Below, piece after piece: positions 1 through 12,010 of a stretch of 64,000 bases of DNA. The DNA lies in assembly GCF_002776525.5 (NCBI RefSeq), contig NC_045438.1, positions 161,934,678 to 161,998,677 of the forward strand, read 5' to 3'. The stretch is from Piliocolobus tephrosceles. Taxonomy: Eukaryota > Chordata > Mammalia > Primates > Cercopithecidae. Numbering within the stretch: position 1 is the stretch's first letter; each line of letters starts with the position of its first letter. The translations under genes were made by a program, and so were the position numbers. Under the pieces are notes generated by a model, which worked only from the letters and a program-made list of their open reading frames with translations, was not told the DNA's origin and did not search any database.

Positions 1-179
1 ATTGTACTCTACCCATAATAAAACATATGCAAATTAGAGAGCAATTAAACATTTTTGACCTAATAGAGTTGTAAAGAATCTAATGCTTGATAGTACACAG
101 TACTAGTTGCACTGGTATTCCCTACATATTTGATGGAGTATGAATAAGTGGAAACTCTCTAAGGAGCAATTTGTCAGTA

Positions 180-575
180 TACATCAAAATTTACAACGTG
201 CATATCCTTGAATCCAGGAATTGGGCTTCTAGGTCAAATATGCAAGATTTTTTATCATAGCATCGTTTGGAGTGTCAAATGACTGGAAACAGTCAAGTTG
301 GAACCAGTTACAAAAATTATGGTTACATCCAGACATTGCTTACATACAGCCATGAAAAGGAACACAAAAGCTCTTTATATAATGATATGGATCTATCTTC
401 AAGATATTTTGTTAACTGAGAAGCATAAGGTCATATCTGCATTTCTATGTAAATAAGAATGGATAAATTAAATAAGAATGGATAAATGTAAATATAAATG
501 TAATACATGCACAGAATGTATTTGGAAGAATTAATAACAAACTAACAGAAATTGTCTAAAGGGAGAAGCAGTAGT
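180..575 (+). mobile_element. Old L1 (L1M-type) 3'-end fragment
   Basis: The stretch resembles the region after the ORF2 stop in old L1 elements: a degenerate 'tacatcc...cagccatgaaaaggaa' block, then 'gatatggat...caagatattttgttaa' and 'aagcataaggtcatatctgc', in that order and in sense. It is strongly diverged and has no open frame. The 180 bases before it show nothing I recognise. Confidence 0.55.
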
Positions 576-630
576 ATTGAGAGACAAGGAGAGGAGATGT
601 TTACTTTTCACACCACCTTCTTGTAGTTGC

Positions 631-1200
631 ATTTTTTTTTTTTTTTAACTATGGGCATGTATCTGGTGTAGAGAAAATGGCTTAGCAGGAGCTATCGCCC
701 AGAGCGCCTTTTTATGGCCTGTCGAGCATGGCTATGTCAGAGCAGTTGACTTCTTACATGCAGTTCAGGGGTCCCAGAGAGATGTATTCCAAGGAATCAG
801 CCTTCAACTTGGCTTTGGAAATCATGCACTGACACTTTTACTATCTGCATAAGATAAGACTGTTACAAACCAACCCATATTTAAACATAAGGGAAATTAA
901 CTCCATCCCTTGGTAGGAGGAACATCAAAAAATTGTTGGCCATCATCTTTAATTCATTACAACTGTTATCAGTAAAAAAGTACTGTAAGAAATAGGAGGA
1001 CCAATTTACCAATGTGACGGTAGTGTCACAGCTGTCATTCAGTAAAATGTGCTCTGTAGCCTTCACATACATTTCCTTCCATTTCTCAGGAACTCCCTTT
1101 GGAATTAAGTATCCTGATCTGAGACAATATATGAGAAGAGTATCATAATCTGCGAGGACGTGTGTGTCAGTTCCATTCAAAATGGCAGTTCATAATTTGA
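631..1200 (-). pseudogene. Retrocopy-like block with a terminal poly(A), source unknown
   Basis: Read on the minus strand, this block ends in a 15-16 base poly(A) (the T run near 631-646) and contains a 99-codon open frame at 1180-881. That frame has ordinary soluble-protein composition (for example WKEMYVKATEHILLND). About 250 bases of stop-containing, 3'UTR-like sequence follow before the A tract. This arrangement suggests a processed retrocopy. I do not recognise the source, I see no AATAAA just upstream of the tail, and I found no convincing target-site duplication. A chance ORF beside an A-rich tract is an alternative. Confidence 0.3.
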
Positions 1201-1323
1201 CACACTCAGATATTTTTGTTGTTTTTGGCTTTCTTTCAGACCTCAGACACAGAGTACAGTTTAAGAATTCTTATTTCTTGGTCTGTTGTTGATCATTGGT
1301 TCTTCTTAGGCCTCTTTCTTGTT

Positions 1324-1344
1324 ATTCATTCATTCATTCATTCA
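1324..1344. repeat. (ATTC)n short tandem repeat
   Basis: About five units of ATTC in a row lie in otherwise unassigned sequence just before the large L1M. No further function is visible. Confidence 0.8.
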
Positions 1345-2320
1345 TATTTTTCACACTTATGCCTTTTCCCCATGAACCCCCCCTCACTTTATACACAACC
1401 ATTTTAATGTATACCGTTCTGTATGTGTTCGAAATGAATATTACTCTTTTGCATGAATGTATTTTTATTATTGTAAAATACACACAACATACCGTTTATC
1501 ATTTAAAGCATTTTTAAGTGTATGATTCAGTGGCATTAATACATTTACAGTGCTGTGTAATTATCATCATTATCTATTTTTAAAACTTTTTAATCACTCC
1601 AAACAAAAACTCTTAGTAATTATGCAATAACTCCCCATTTCCTCTTCCTTCCAGCTGCTAATAACCTCTACTCTACATTCCTTATCTTTAAAGTTGTTTC
1701 TTCTAGACATTTCATCTTTGAGAAATCATATAATATTTATCCTTTGTGTCTGACTTCTTTCAGTTAGCATAATGGTTTCAAGGTTTATTCATACTGTAGC
1801 AACCATCAGAACTTCATTCAATTTTATGGCTGAATATTAATCCATTGTATGTGTATGCCATTTTATCCAATTACTTATTTGTTGATTGACACTTGTTTCC
1901 ACCTTTTAGCTATTGTGTGTGAATAATGCTACTGTGAATATTGTTTTATGAGTATCCATTTAATTCCCCTTATTTAATTATTTTAGGAGTGGGATTGTAG
2001 GAGTGGAATTACTGGGTCATATGATAATTTTATATTTAACTTTTTGAAGAACTGTCAAACTGTTTTCCATAGCAGCAATACTATTTTACCTTCCCAGGAA
2101 CAACTAGGAATCCAATTGTTCCACATCCTCCCAGCACTTGTTGTTTTCCTTTTTTTTTTTTTAAATAACAGTCATCTTAATGTGGGTAGTAATAATTTAT
2201 TGTGGTTTTGATTTGAATGTTCCTAACAACAGCAATGTTGAGCAGCTTTCTGTGCACCTGATGGCCATTTGAATGTCTTCTTTGCTTAAAGGTTTTTAAT
2301 TTTGCTGAAGTTCAATTTAT

Positions 2321-2746
2321 CTATGGTAGTGTTGTTGCTTTTGCTTTTGGTGTCATATTTAAAATGTCATTGCCAAATCCAAGGTTATGATTTTCCCTTA
2401 AGTGTTCTTCTATGTGTTTTGTATTTTTATCTCTGAAGTTTAGGTTTTTAATCCATTTAGAGTTGATTCTTATATATGACATAAAGTAAGAGTTCAACTT
2501 TGTTATGCATGTTTTCCCAACATCTTTTGTTGGAAAGACTGTCCTTTCCCCTTTGAGTAGTCTTGAAACCTTGCTGAAAACGAATTGACTGAATATATGA
2601 GGGCTTACTTCTAGGCTCTTTATTCTATTCCTTTGGTCCATGTCTCTATCCTTATGCCAATACCATAGTATTTTGATCATTGTTGCTTTGTAGTAAGTTT
2701 TGAAATTGGGAAGCATGAGTCCTCCAATTTTGTTCTTCATTTTCAA
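2321..2746 (-). pseudogene. L1M ORF2 C-terminal remnant
   Basis: A 141-codon frame corresponds to the part of L1 ORF2 downstream of reverse transcriptase. Recognisable pieces in order are GLMLPNFKTYYKAT, ILWYWHKDRDMDQRNRI, INSKWIKNLNFRDK and NDILNMTPKAKAT. The cysteine-rich end that normally follows lies in other frames further down (toward 2000). The frame is open by chance between mutations of an old element and begins at an internal methionine. It confirms the orientation and ORF2 register of the surrounding L1M. Confidence 0.8.
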
Positions 2747-4634
2747 GATCTATTTGGGATCCTTTGAAGTTTCTTAAAAATTTTAGAATAGGTTTTTCTG
2801 TTTATGCAAAAGACACCACTGGGATTTTGAAAGGATTGCATTACATCTTTAGATTACTTTGATTAGTTTTGTCATTTAAAAAATATTTAGTATTCCAGTC
2901 TATCAACACGAGTTGTCTTTCTGTTTATTTATGTTGTCCTTAACTTTTTTCAGCAGTGTTTCATTGTTTTCAGTTTACAAGTCTTTTTCTTCCTTGGTTA
3001 AATTTATTCCTAAATTGATGCTATCATTAATGCAACTTTTTTCCTTAATTTCCTTTACAGAGTGTTCCTTGCTAGTGTATAGAAACATAATGATTTTTGT
3101 GTGTTGATTTTGTATCCTGCAAATTTGCTGAATTTGTTTGTTAGCTCCAACAGCTTTATTTTTTGTGGTTTCTGTAGAGCTTCTGACCTATAAGATTACA
3201 TTATCTGAGAACAGAGATAATTTTATTTCCTTCTTCCAGCTTGGATGCCTTTTATTTCTTTTTCTTGTCTAATTGCTCTGGCTAGAACTTTCAGTGCTAT
3301 GTTGAATAGAAGTGATGATGATGAGCAATTTTGTCTTGTTCCTGATATTAGGGGAAAATATTTCAGTCTTTCATCACTGGGCATGATGTTGCTGTGGGTT
3401 TTTCACATATGGCCTTTAGATGTTGAGGGAGTTACCCCCTATTCCTAGTTTATTGAATGTTTTTATCATGAAAAGATGCTGGATTTTGGGAAATGCTTTC
3501 TCTGTATCAACTAATATGCTCATATGAGTTTTTCCCTTCATTCTATTAATGTGGTGTACTGTATTGATTGATTTTCATATGCTGAAGGACCCTTGAATTC
3601 CTGAAATAAAATTCGCTTTGCTCATGGTGTGTAATGCTTTTAATATACTGATAAATTTGGCTTGGTAGCACTTTGTTGAGTTTTTTAAAATCTATATTCA
3701 TAAAATCCTGTTTGTGTCTTTTATTATAGTATCTGTTCCCAGTTCTAGAATAATGGTACTGCTAGTCTTAAGGAAAAGTATTATAAAATGTTTCCTTCTC
3801 TTAGATTCCTTAGGAGAGTTTGAGAACTATTGATGTCAGTTATTCTTCAAATGTTTGGTAGAATTCACCACTGAAGCCAACTTGTCCTGACCTTTCTTTG
3901 TTAGAAGGTTTTTGATTTCTGATTCAATATACTTATTTGTTATAGGTCTACTCAGATTTTCTGCTTCTTCTTGAATCAATTTTACATTTTGGGTCTAGAA
4001 TTTTTCCATTCTATCCAGGCTATCCAGCGTGTTGGCATACAATATTCCATAGTATTTTCTTAATTATCCTTCTTATTTATGTAAAATTCGTAGTAATATT
4101 CCTACTGTCATTTCTGATTTTAGCAATGTCAGTCTTTGCTTTCTTTTTCTTACTTAGTCTAGATAAAGGTTTGTTTATTCTGTTAACCTTTCCAAAGAAT
4201 CAACTTTTGAGTCTCTCTGTCATTAATCTATTCTCAATTTTATTTATCTCCACTGTAATCTCTATTATTCATTCTTTCTGCTAGCTTTGGGTTTACTTTA
4301 ATCTTCTTTTTCTTGTTCTTTGGGTGTTCAGATAGGTTGTTGATTTAAGATCTCTCCTCTTTTTAAATGTCACTGTTTACAGCATAAATGTTCCATGTAG
4401 TTCCTCTTTCACTGTGTCCGATAGGTTTTGAGAAGCTGTTTTTATTCATCTCAAAGTGTTTTCTGATTTCCCTTGTGATTTACTCTTTGACCCATTTGTT
4501 GGTTAAGATTGTGTTGTTTAGCTTTTACATATTTGTTAATTTTCCTTTTGTTATTGATTTGTAGTTTCCTTCTATTGTGATTAAAAAAGATATTTTGTTT
4601 TAAAATTTCAATATCTTAAATGTTTTAACATTTA

Positions 4635-5075
4635 TTAAGACTTATTTTGTGACCTAGCCCTATGGTCTATCTTGGAGACTGTTCCAAACATACCTTTTGA
4701 GAAGAATGTGTATTTTTCAGTTGTTGGGTGGAGTGTTTTATATATGCGTTTGGGTAAAATTGGTTTATTGTGTTGTTCAAGTCCTCTATTTCCTTTTTGA
4801 TCTAGTCTGCTATATGGCTGTATGGTTATTCTGCTCACTATTGAAAGTGGAGTATGAAAGTCTCCAACTGTTATTGTAGAACTATCTATCTCTCCCTTCA
4901 ATTCTGTCTGGTTTTGCGTTGTATATTTCAGAGTTCTGTTGTTAGATGCATATATGTTTATAAATGTTATATCTTCATGACAGTTTGAACATTTTATTAA
5001 TATATGATGTCCTCCATTGCCTCTAGTAAACTTTTTTGAATTAAAGTTTAGTTTGCCTGACAATAATACAGCCAC
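4635..5075 (-). pseudogene. L1M ORF2 endonuclease-domain remnant
   Basis: This 146-codon open piece matches the apurinic/apyrimidinic-type endonuclease of L1 ORF2. It starts inside the domain (VLLSGKLNF) and keeps INIYA, a TVGDFHTPLS block (the GDFNTP motif with N replaced by H), YTFFSKGMFGTVSKIDHR (the SxIDH active-site region), and then a stop. In live L1 this domain nicks genomic DNA at TT/AAAA-like sites for target-primed reverse transcription. Here it is cut off on both sides and lacks the N-terminal strands. Replacement of the motif asparagine and the missing N-terminus argue against any activity. Confidence 0.8.
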
Positions 5076-5137
5076 TTCAGCTCTTTTTTGGTTACTATCT
5101 GCATGAAATATCTTATCTCATCCTTTCATTTTCAACT

Positions 5138-5422
5138 ATTTATTTATTTATTTATTTATTTTTTAAATTGAGATGGAGTCTCACTCTGTCGCCCAGGCTG
5201 GAGTGCAGTAGCGCAATCTCGGCTCACTGCAAGCTCCGCCTCCCTGGTTCACGCCATTCTCCCACCTCAGCCTCCCAAGTAGCTGGGACTACAGGCACCC
5301 ACCACCAAGCCGGGCTAATTTTTTGTATCTTTTAGTAGAGAAGGGGTGTCACCATGTTAGCCAGGATAGTCTCAATCTCCTGACCTCGTGATCCACCTGC
5401 CTGGGCCTCCCAAAGTGCTGGG
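5138..5422 (-). mobile_element. AluY-like, 5'-truncated, inside L1M
   Basis: This is an antisense Alu with a degenerate (ATTT)n tail at 5138-5163. 'gcaagctccgcctccc', 'gttagccagga' and 'cctgacctcgtgatcc' point to AluY or a close relative. The first ~30 bases of the Alu are absent. An 11-bp target-site duplication, cattttcaact, sits directly at both ends (5127-5137 and 5423-5433), so the truncation arose at insertion. RNA polymerase III box A lies mostly in the missing part. Confidence 0.9.
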
Positions 5423-6597
5423 CATTTTCAACTTCTTTGTGTCTCTGTATCTAAAGTGAATCTATGGTGTACAGTACATAGATCATTTTTTTTTGTTTTT
5501 GTTTTTGTTTTTTTTTAATTTATCCAGTCTTCTCATTCGTGTCTTTTAATAGGAGGTTTTCATCAATTTGAATTTAAAGTAATTACTGATAAGAAAGGAT
5601 TTATTTCTACCATTTAGCTATTTGTTCTGTATATTTTACATGTTTATTTATTTTACCTATTCCTCATTTCCTACCCTACTACACTACTGCCTACTTTTGG
5701 AGTTAGTTGATTTTTTGTAGTGTGCCATTTTGATTCCCTGCTTCTTTACTTTTCTGTATCTTTTTATGTTATTTTCTCAGTGGTTGTCTTGGGGGATTAA
5801 TATTAATATCTTACACTGATAACAACCCAGTTTGAATAGTATCAAATCAGTTGCAATAGTATACAAATACACTGCTCCTATGCATCTCTTTTCTTTCCCC
5901 TTTATGTTATTATTGTTGCAGATATATCTTTCTACAGTATTTGCCCTTTAAGATAGACTTATAATTTTATGCATTTGACTTTTAAATCGTGTAGGAAAAA
6001 AGAGAAGTTACAAACCAAAAGTACAATAATGCCGGCCATTATGTTTACCTATATAGTTTCCTTTGCTAGTGTTCTTTATTTTATCCTATAGCTTCAAGTT
6101 ACTGTCCAGAGTCTTTGCATGCCAGCCTGAAAAATTCCCTTTAGTATTCTTTGTAGGAAGAGTTACTGGAAAGTTACTCTCAGCTTTTGTTTTACTGAAA
6201 ATGTTTTAATTTCTCCTTCACTCTTAAAGGATCATTTTACCAGATAGAGAACTCTTCATTCACAATTTTATTCTTACAAGACTTAGTCATCCCATTGCCT
6301 TCTTGTCGCCAAAGTTTCTAATGAGCAATACATTGTCATTGTCAGTCTTATTGAGGACTCACTGTACATGACAAGTCACCTATCTTGCTGCTTTGGAAAT
6401 TTTCTCTTTGTCTTACTTACAACAATTTGACTATAATGTGTCACAGTGTAGATTTTCTTGAGTTTCCTGTTTGAAGTTTATTGGGCTTCTTTGATATATG
6501 CATTAATGTCTTTCAGATCTGGGAAGTTTACACCCATTATTTCTTCAGATGAATTTTTCTGCTTCTTTCTTTCTCTGTTCTCCTTCTCATACTACTA

Positions 6598-6965
6598 TGA
6601 TATGGTTTGTGTGTGTCCCCACCCAAATCTCATCTTGAATTGTAACTCCCACAATTCCCATGTTTCATAGAGAAACCCAGTGGGAGGTGATTGAATTATG
6701 GAAGGGGGCTGGTCTTTCCTGCGCAGTTCTTGTGATAGTGAATGGGTCTCATGAGATCTGATGGTTTTAAAAATGGGAGTTTCCCTACACAGGCCATCTC
6801 TCTTTGCCTGCTGCCATCCACGTAAGAGGTGACTTGTTCCTCCTTGACTTCTGCCCTGATCGCGAGGTCTTCCCATCCATGTGTAAGTCCAATAAACCTA
6901 TTTATTTTGTAAATTGCCCAGGCTCAGATATGTCTTTTTCTGCAGCATGAAAATGGACTGATATA
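6598..6965 (+). mobile_element. Solo THE1/MST LTR (ERVL-MaLR)
   Basis: A 368-bp LTR runs from 'tgatatggtttgtgtg' through 'cccacccaaatctcatcttg', 'gatctgatggtttt' and the 'aataaacct' polyadenylation region to 'ggactgatata'. Perfect 5-bp target-site duplications, tacta, flank it at 6593-6597 and 6966-6970. No internal gag sequence is present, so this is a solo LTR left by LTR-LTR recombination. It sits in the 5' half of the antisense L1M and is therefore younger. Confidence 0.9.
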
Positions 6966-8339
6966 TACTATGCACAGATGTTGGCATCCTTGATGGTATG
7001 CAACAGGTCCTTCAGGCTCTGTTTATTTTTTAATCTTTTTAAAATTTTTGTTCTTTAGTCTTGATCATTTTAATTGCCGTATCTTCAAGTTTACTGAGTG
7101 TTTCTTTCATGTATTCAGATCTGCTCTTGTAGCTCTTTAGTGAATTTTTCCTTTCAGATATTGTAATTTCAGCTCCAGAATTCCTGTTTGGTTCCTTTTT
7201 CATAATTTCTATCTGTTTACTGATATTCTGTTCATACATTACTTTTCCAATTTCCTTTTGTTCTTCATCCATGACTTTTTTTTAGGTCACTGAGCTTATT
7301 TCAGGCGTTAATCATCTTTGGTTAGTAACTCCAGTATCTGGGCTTTCCCAGGAATTATTTCTGTCAAATTCTTTTTTTTTTTTTTCCTGTCAATGAATTA
7401 TACTTTTCTGTTTCCTTGTATTCCTTGTAATTCTTTGGTTGAGAATTGCACATTTTGAGTATCATAATGTGGTAAGTTTGATTATCTTAGAACTTAAGGA
7501 TTATTGTTTTCTGCTTGTCAAAGGATGGGGCAGTCTGTTTGTGACTTTTCTAAACCATTTTTGCAAAGTATATTCCTTGTTTTATTTGCTAACTAAAATT
7601 TATGTTCCATTATCTCTGCTATCAGCTAGTGACCTGACAAGGATTTTCTTAAATGTCTGGCTCCAAAAACAAAAAAGAAAAAAGGACATTGGCCCTTTAA
7701 ATCTTCTGATGCATGTCACTGGGGAGATCTGCTGCCGCTGCTGAGAGGGCTGAAACCAAGGCAGGTGTCTCTGCCAGTCCCTGAGGGCACCCAGACCCAT
7801 CAATGCACACAACCCCAAGTTTTTGGAGGAGAAGTTCTCTGCTCATGCTGACGCCAGCCAGCTGCTCCAGAAACAGGAGCAGCTATCTTCACAGCCATGA
7901 TGGTGCTGAATAATGGGGGATGATGGCTGGTTCATGCATTCCACTCTCTTACCTTAGAATATCAGCCTCTGACTTTATCCAGCATTTCTCTAGTTGTTTT
8001 AAGTGTCCAATCAGGTTCTAGAGTTCTGATGTAGCTGATTCAAAAGTGCTTTTTCAGTTCATTTGTTGCTTTGTTGAAGGGAGCAACTTCTAGACCTTAT
8101 TCTACCATTTTGTGTGATGTCACTTGTATGAATGTATTTTGAAATGTATGTAAATGGTGCCTATTCTTCTAAAATTTCACTTTTTAATTTTCCACCAACC
8201 ATCATGTTTTCCAGAAATTCACGTTTCTTCCAACTGCTCCATTATACTCCACAAATGTGCATCTGCATTATTTTACCTGGCTTATCTCCCAGAGTAAACA
8301 CCAGGTTGCATCTAGCTCCTCAATGTCATAAGTAAAAGT

Positions 8340-8625
8340 GTGGTAGAATCTTTGCTCATGTCTTCTTGTGATTCTGTGTAAAATAATTTGGGCATATAAA
8401 CCCACAAATGGAACTGCTGAATTCTAGTATATTAGAGTTTGTGTTTTCTTAATTTGACTGAATACAACCAGACTGGTCTCTGAAGTGGCTACACCAGACT
8501 ATACTCCTACCAGCAATTCATGAAAGTTCTCTATCTCCACAATCTTTTACCAGAGCATAGCATTTCATAGCTTTTTTATTTTATGCACTCTTATGTGTAT
8601 GGACTTAATTTATGTTTCTATAATT
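8340..8625 (-). mobile_element. Old L1 (L1ME-like) fragment, antisense
   Basis: On the minus strand this follows the pre-3'UTR order of old L1: the 'ctcctaccagcaattcatgaaagtt' region, the 'gtctctgaagtggctacacc' region, and 'cccacaaatggaactgctg'. Divergence is high. It lies between the large L1M and the ERVL provirus, so the ERVL may have inserted beside or into it. The preceding 200 bases (8131-8339) are not assignable. Confidence 0.55.
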
Positions 8626-8650
8626 TCTAATTATTTTAAGCATCTCTTTC

Positions 8651-9729
8651 ATGACTTTCCACCCCAAAATGGTATGTGCCTTTCCACCACTGTCTGAGAG
8701 GATTAACCCTGCATTGCCTGAGGAAATGGTAATGGCCACCTCTGAGGCAGTGGCCAACCATGACACTGCTGATTCTCCTAAGGACCCACGTCCACCACCT
8801 TTCGTTACTTCTAGACCTATAACTAGACTCAAGTCCCAGCAGGCCCCTAAAGGCAAAGTACAAAATGTGACCCATGAGAAGGTGCACTACCCTCCAAAAG
8901 AACTACTTGCGTTTTCTTATTTATATCAGCAGAAATCCAGGAAATATGCATGGGAATGGGTATTAAGGGTGAGGGGTAATAGTGGAAGGAATAAAAAATG
9001 GGATCAAGTTGACTTTATTGATTTGGGCCTACTAAGCCAAGATTCTACATTTAATGTTGCATCTCAGGAACTTGGAAAGGGCTCTAATTGGTTGGTTGGT
9101 TGGCTAAAATATGGATCAAAAGATGGCCCACCATGAAGAAGCTGGAGATGCCTGATTGCCCGTTAGTTAATATAGAGGAAGGAATTCAAAGGCTTAGGGA
9201 GACTGAAATGCTAAAGTGGACCTGTCACTTAAAACCTGCTGACCCATGCTGGGAAAGTCAAGAAAATATACCTTTCACCAACATTTTAAGAGAGTGATTT
9301 GTGAGAGGAGTCCCAGCATTGCTGAAGAGCTCCATGATTATTCTTCTCAATAGGTCAGATCTTCTAGTGGGAACCACAGACATTCAACTGGAAAACTTAA
9401 ATCCAGTGGGTATAATAGGATTCTGGGATGGCAGGAGCCAAGAGGCAGCTGGCATCCCAGAATCCTGCCAAAGGCAAGGTGGGCATAGTTACTATAATGA
9501 ACAGCAGAGACAAAGCAAAAATCAGGATGGTCTGACTTGTGTAAATCTATGGCATTTGCAAATTAATCATGGTGTTCCTAGAAGTGAAACAGTCAGGAAG
9601 CCTATCTAAATTTTTACTTGATCTGTATAAGTGGAAAACTTGCAGGTCAAGTGAACAAAAGTCTAACTCAAATAATAAAAACAGAGACTCAAATCATGGC
9701 CCCTCAATCAATTCCCAGATGAGCCAGTT
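8651..9729 (+). pseudogene. ERVL gag remnant
   Basis: Gag would form the particle core. The best-preserved piece is the first 161 codons (8651-9136), with a proline-rich RPPPFVTSRPITRLK segment that recurs in the antisense ERVL near 35.27 kb, then ELLAFSYLYQQKS and WEWVLRV. The frame shifts near 9100 into a 69-codon piece (NIEEGIQRLRETEMLKW) and again near 9300 into a 102-codon piece. At least two frameshifts and several stops make it non-functional. The N-terminal part is missing with the 5' LTR. The gag-pro boundary is approximate. Confidence 0.75.
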
Positions 9730-10200
9730 TGCAGACCCAGAACCCCCTGAATGAAAGGAACGTCAGGTCCTCTTCAGGTAAGACCCCATACGCTACTAAA
9801 CATTTATACTGTTACTCATTCTCCAAGCCTTCTCCAAAGGGACCTATGTTTTTTTGTTCCAGGGTAAATGTGTACTGGAGAAAAGGAAATCAAACATTTA
9901 GGGGGCTACTAGACACTATCTCTGAACTGACATTGATTCTGAGAGACCTGTAACATCATCTTAGCTTTCTGGTCAGAATAGGGGCTTATGGAGGTCAGAT
10001 GATCCATGGAGTTTTAGCTCAGGTATGACTCACAGTGTATCCAGTGGGTCCCTGTGCCCATCCTGTGGTTATTTCCCCAGTTCCAGAATGCGTAATTGGA
10101 ATAGACATACTTGGCAACTGGCAGAATATCCCCATTGCTTCCCCAACCTGTGAAATGAGGACTATGATGGTGGAAAAGGCCAAGTACAAGTCATTAGATC
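9730..10200 (+). pseudogene. ERVL protease remnant, active-site DTG changed to DTI
   Basis: A retroviral aspartic protease trace: FRGLLDTISELTLI occupies the active-site position, but the catalytic triplet reads D-T-I at 9912-9920 instead of D-T-G. The frame stops shortly after (9953). About 110 bases later another frame carries ECVIGIDILGNWQNIP, the protease C-terminal region preceding RT. A DTI triplet would be expected to abolish or cripple activity, although the frameshift already does so. Confidence 0.75.
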
Positions 10201-10990
10201 TGCCTCTACCTATGAAAATCATAAATCAAAAGCAATACCACATCCCTGAAGTAATTGCAGAGATTTGTGCTACTATGAAGGACTTGAAAGATGTGGGAGA
10301 TGGGTAATTCCCACCACATCCTTGTTCAACTCTCCTATTTGGACTGTGTAGAAGACAGATGGAATCTTGGGGAATGACAGTAGATCACTGTAGGCCTAAT
10401 CAAATGGTTACTCCAGTTGCAGTGGCTGTACCAGATACAGTTTCGTCACTTGAGCAAATTAACACGTTTCCTGGAACCTGGTATGCAGCTGTTGATCTGA
10501 CAAATGCCTTTTATTTCATCCTTGTCTATAAGGCCCACCAGAAGGAATGTGCCTTCAGCTAGCAGTATACCTTCACTGTCCCGCTTCAGGGTATACAGAT
10601 TCTCCAACTCTATGTCATAATCTAGTTTGCAGGGATCTCGATCACCTTTCCTTCCACAACCTATCACACTGGTCTATTACACTGATGACATTATGCCAAT
10701 TGGACCTAGTGAAGGAGAAGCAGCAGCTACTCTAGACTTATTGGTAAGACATTTGCATGTCAGAGGGTGGGAAATAAATCAAACTAAAATTCCAGGGCCT
10801 TCTACCTTAGTGAATTTTTTAGGAGTCTAATTGTGTGGGGAACGTAAAGATACCCCTTCTAAGATCAAGGATAAGCTGCTGCATCTGGTCCCTCCTACAA
10901 CCCAGAAAAAGGCACAATGCTTAGGGGGCCTACTTGGGTTTTGGAGGTAATACATTCATAATTTGGGCATGTTAATCTGAACCATTTGCC
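10201..10990 (+). pseudogene. ERVL reverse transcriptase remnant, YTDD motif still present
   Basis: Reverse transcriptase (RNA/DNA-templated DNA synthesis) is spread over at least three frames. Motif A appears as WYAAVDLTNAFYFI (10359-10562 frame), motif B as GYTDSPTLCHNLV (10547-10735 frame), and motif C as VYYTDDIMPIG (10627-10830 frame), followed by LDLLVRHLHVRGWEIN and FLGV. The YxDD catalytic pair is intact, but a stop near 10310 and shifts near 10550 and 10640 separate the motifs, so no working enzyme can be made. The thumb/connection continues to about 10990. Confidence 0.85.
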
Positions 10991-12010
10991 AAGTGACCCA
11001 AACAGCTCCTAGTTTTGAGTGGGGCCCAGAATAGGAGAAGGCTCTACAACAGCTGCAGGCTGCTATGCAAGCTGCTCTTCCACTTGGGCCGTATGACCCA
11101 GCAGATCTAATGGTGCTTGAGGTGCTAGTGGCAGATAGGGATGCTGTTTGAGGCCTTTGGTAGGCACCTATAGATGAATCACAGGGCAGGCCTTTAAGAT
11201 TTTGGAGCAAGGCCCTTCCACCATCTGCAGATAGCTACTCTCCTTTTGAAAGTCAGTTATTGGCCTGCCACTGGGTCATAAAAGAAACTGAACACTTAGC
11301 CATGGGCCACCAAGTTACCATAAGACCTGAGCTGCTCATCATGAACTGGGTGTTATCTAACCCAGTAAGCCACCAAGTTGGGTGTGCACAGCAGGATTCC
11401 ATCATCAAATGGAAGCAGTGTGTACATGACCAGGCCCAAGTAGGTCCTGAAGGCCAACTAAGTTACATGAAGAAGTGGCCCAGTGCCCATTTTTCCTACT
11501 GCTTTCTCTCTCTTGGTCTCAGGGGAAGTACCCTATAATTAACTGACAGAAGAAGAGAAAACTAGGAACTAATTTATAGGTGATTCTGTGTGATATGCAG
11601 GCACCACCCAGAAGAGGATAGCTGCAGCACTACAACCTCTTTCTAGGACATCCCTGAAGGACAGTGGTGAAGGGAAGTCTCCTTAATGTGCAGAACTTCT
11701 TAGTGCACTTGGTTGCACACTTTGTTTGGAAGGATAATCATTGGATGTGCTAATATATCCTATCTCATGGGTCGGATGGTCAGGAACTTGGAAGGAACAT
11801 AATTAGAAAACTGATGACAAAGAGATTTGGGGAAGAGGTATGTGGATGGACCTCTCTGAATGAGCAAAGGATGTGAAGATATATGTGTCCCATGTGAATG
11901 CTCACTAAAGAGTGACCTCAGCAGGGGAGGACTTTAATAATAAAGTAGATAGTCTGATTTGTTCTGTGATACTAGTCAGCCTGTTTCCTCAGTCACCCCT
12001 GTCATTGCCC
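10991..12010 (+). pseudogene. ERVL connection and RNase H remnant
   Basis: The connection region is recognisable: LGPYDPADLMVLEV near 11088, then PFESQLLACHWVIKETEHLAMGHQVTIRPELLIMNW around 11230-11355. The RNase H domain (degrades RNA in RNA-DNA hybrids) should start with a TDGS-type motif; at 11573-11590 the frame reads FIGDSV followed by a stop, so the first catalytic aspartate context is lost. Later 'cacttggttgcacac' and 'catgtgaatgctcac' mark the rest of the domain. Several stops and shifts are present. Confidence 0.7.

Larger units (their letters stand above)
1440..8130 (-). mobile_element. Near full-length L1M (L1MB-like), antisense, twice interrupted
   Basis: Read on the minus strand this follows L1 order: a degenerate 5'UTR-like and ORF1-like region (about 8130-5450), the ORF2 endonuclease (near 5075-4635), the reverse-transcriptase span, the ORF2 C-terminus (2746-2321), and a 3'UTR with the 'catttttaagtgtatgattc' block typical of L1MB/L1MA-age elements (near 1510). 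Removing the nested Alu and LTR leaves roughly 6 kb, close to a complete L1. All frames carry many stops, so it is a fossil. The exact 5' limit near 8130 is approximate. Confidence 0.85.

Noticed and set aside
10627..10830. Intact YTDD motif as a sign of a live reverse transcriptase
   Set aside because: RT motifs A, B and C lie in different frames separated by stops, so no enzyme can be encoded.
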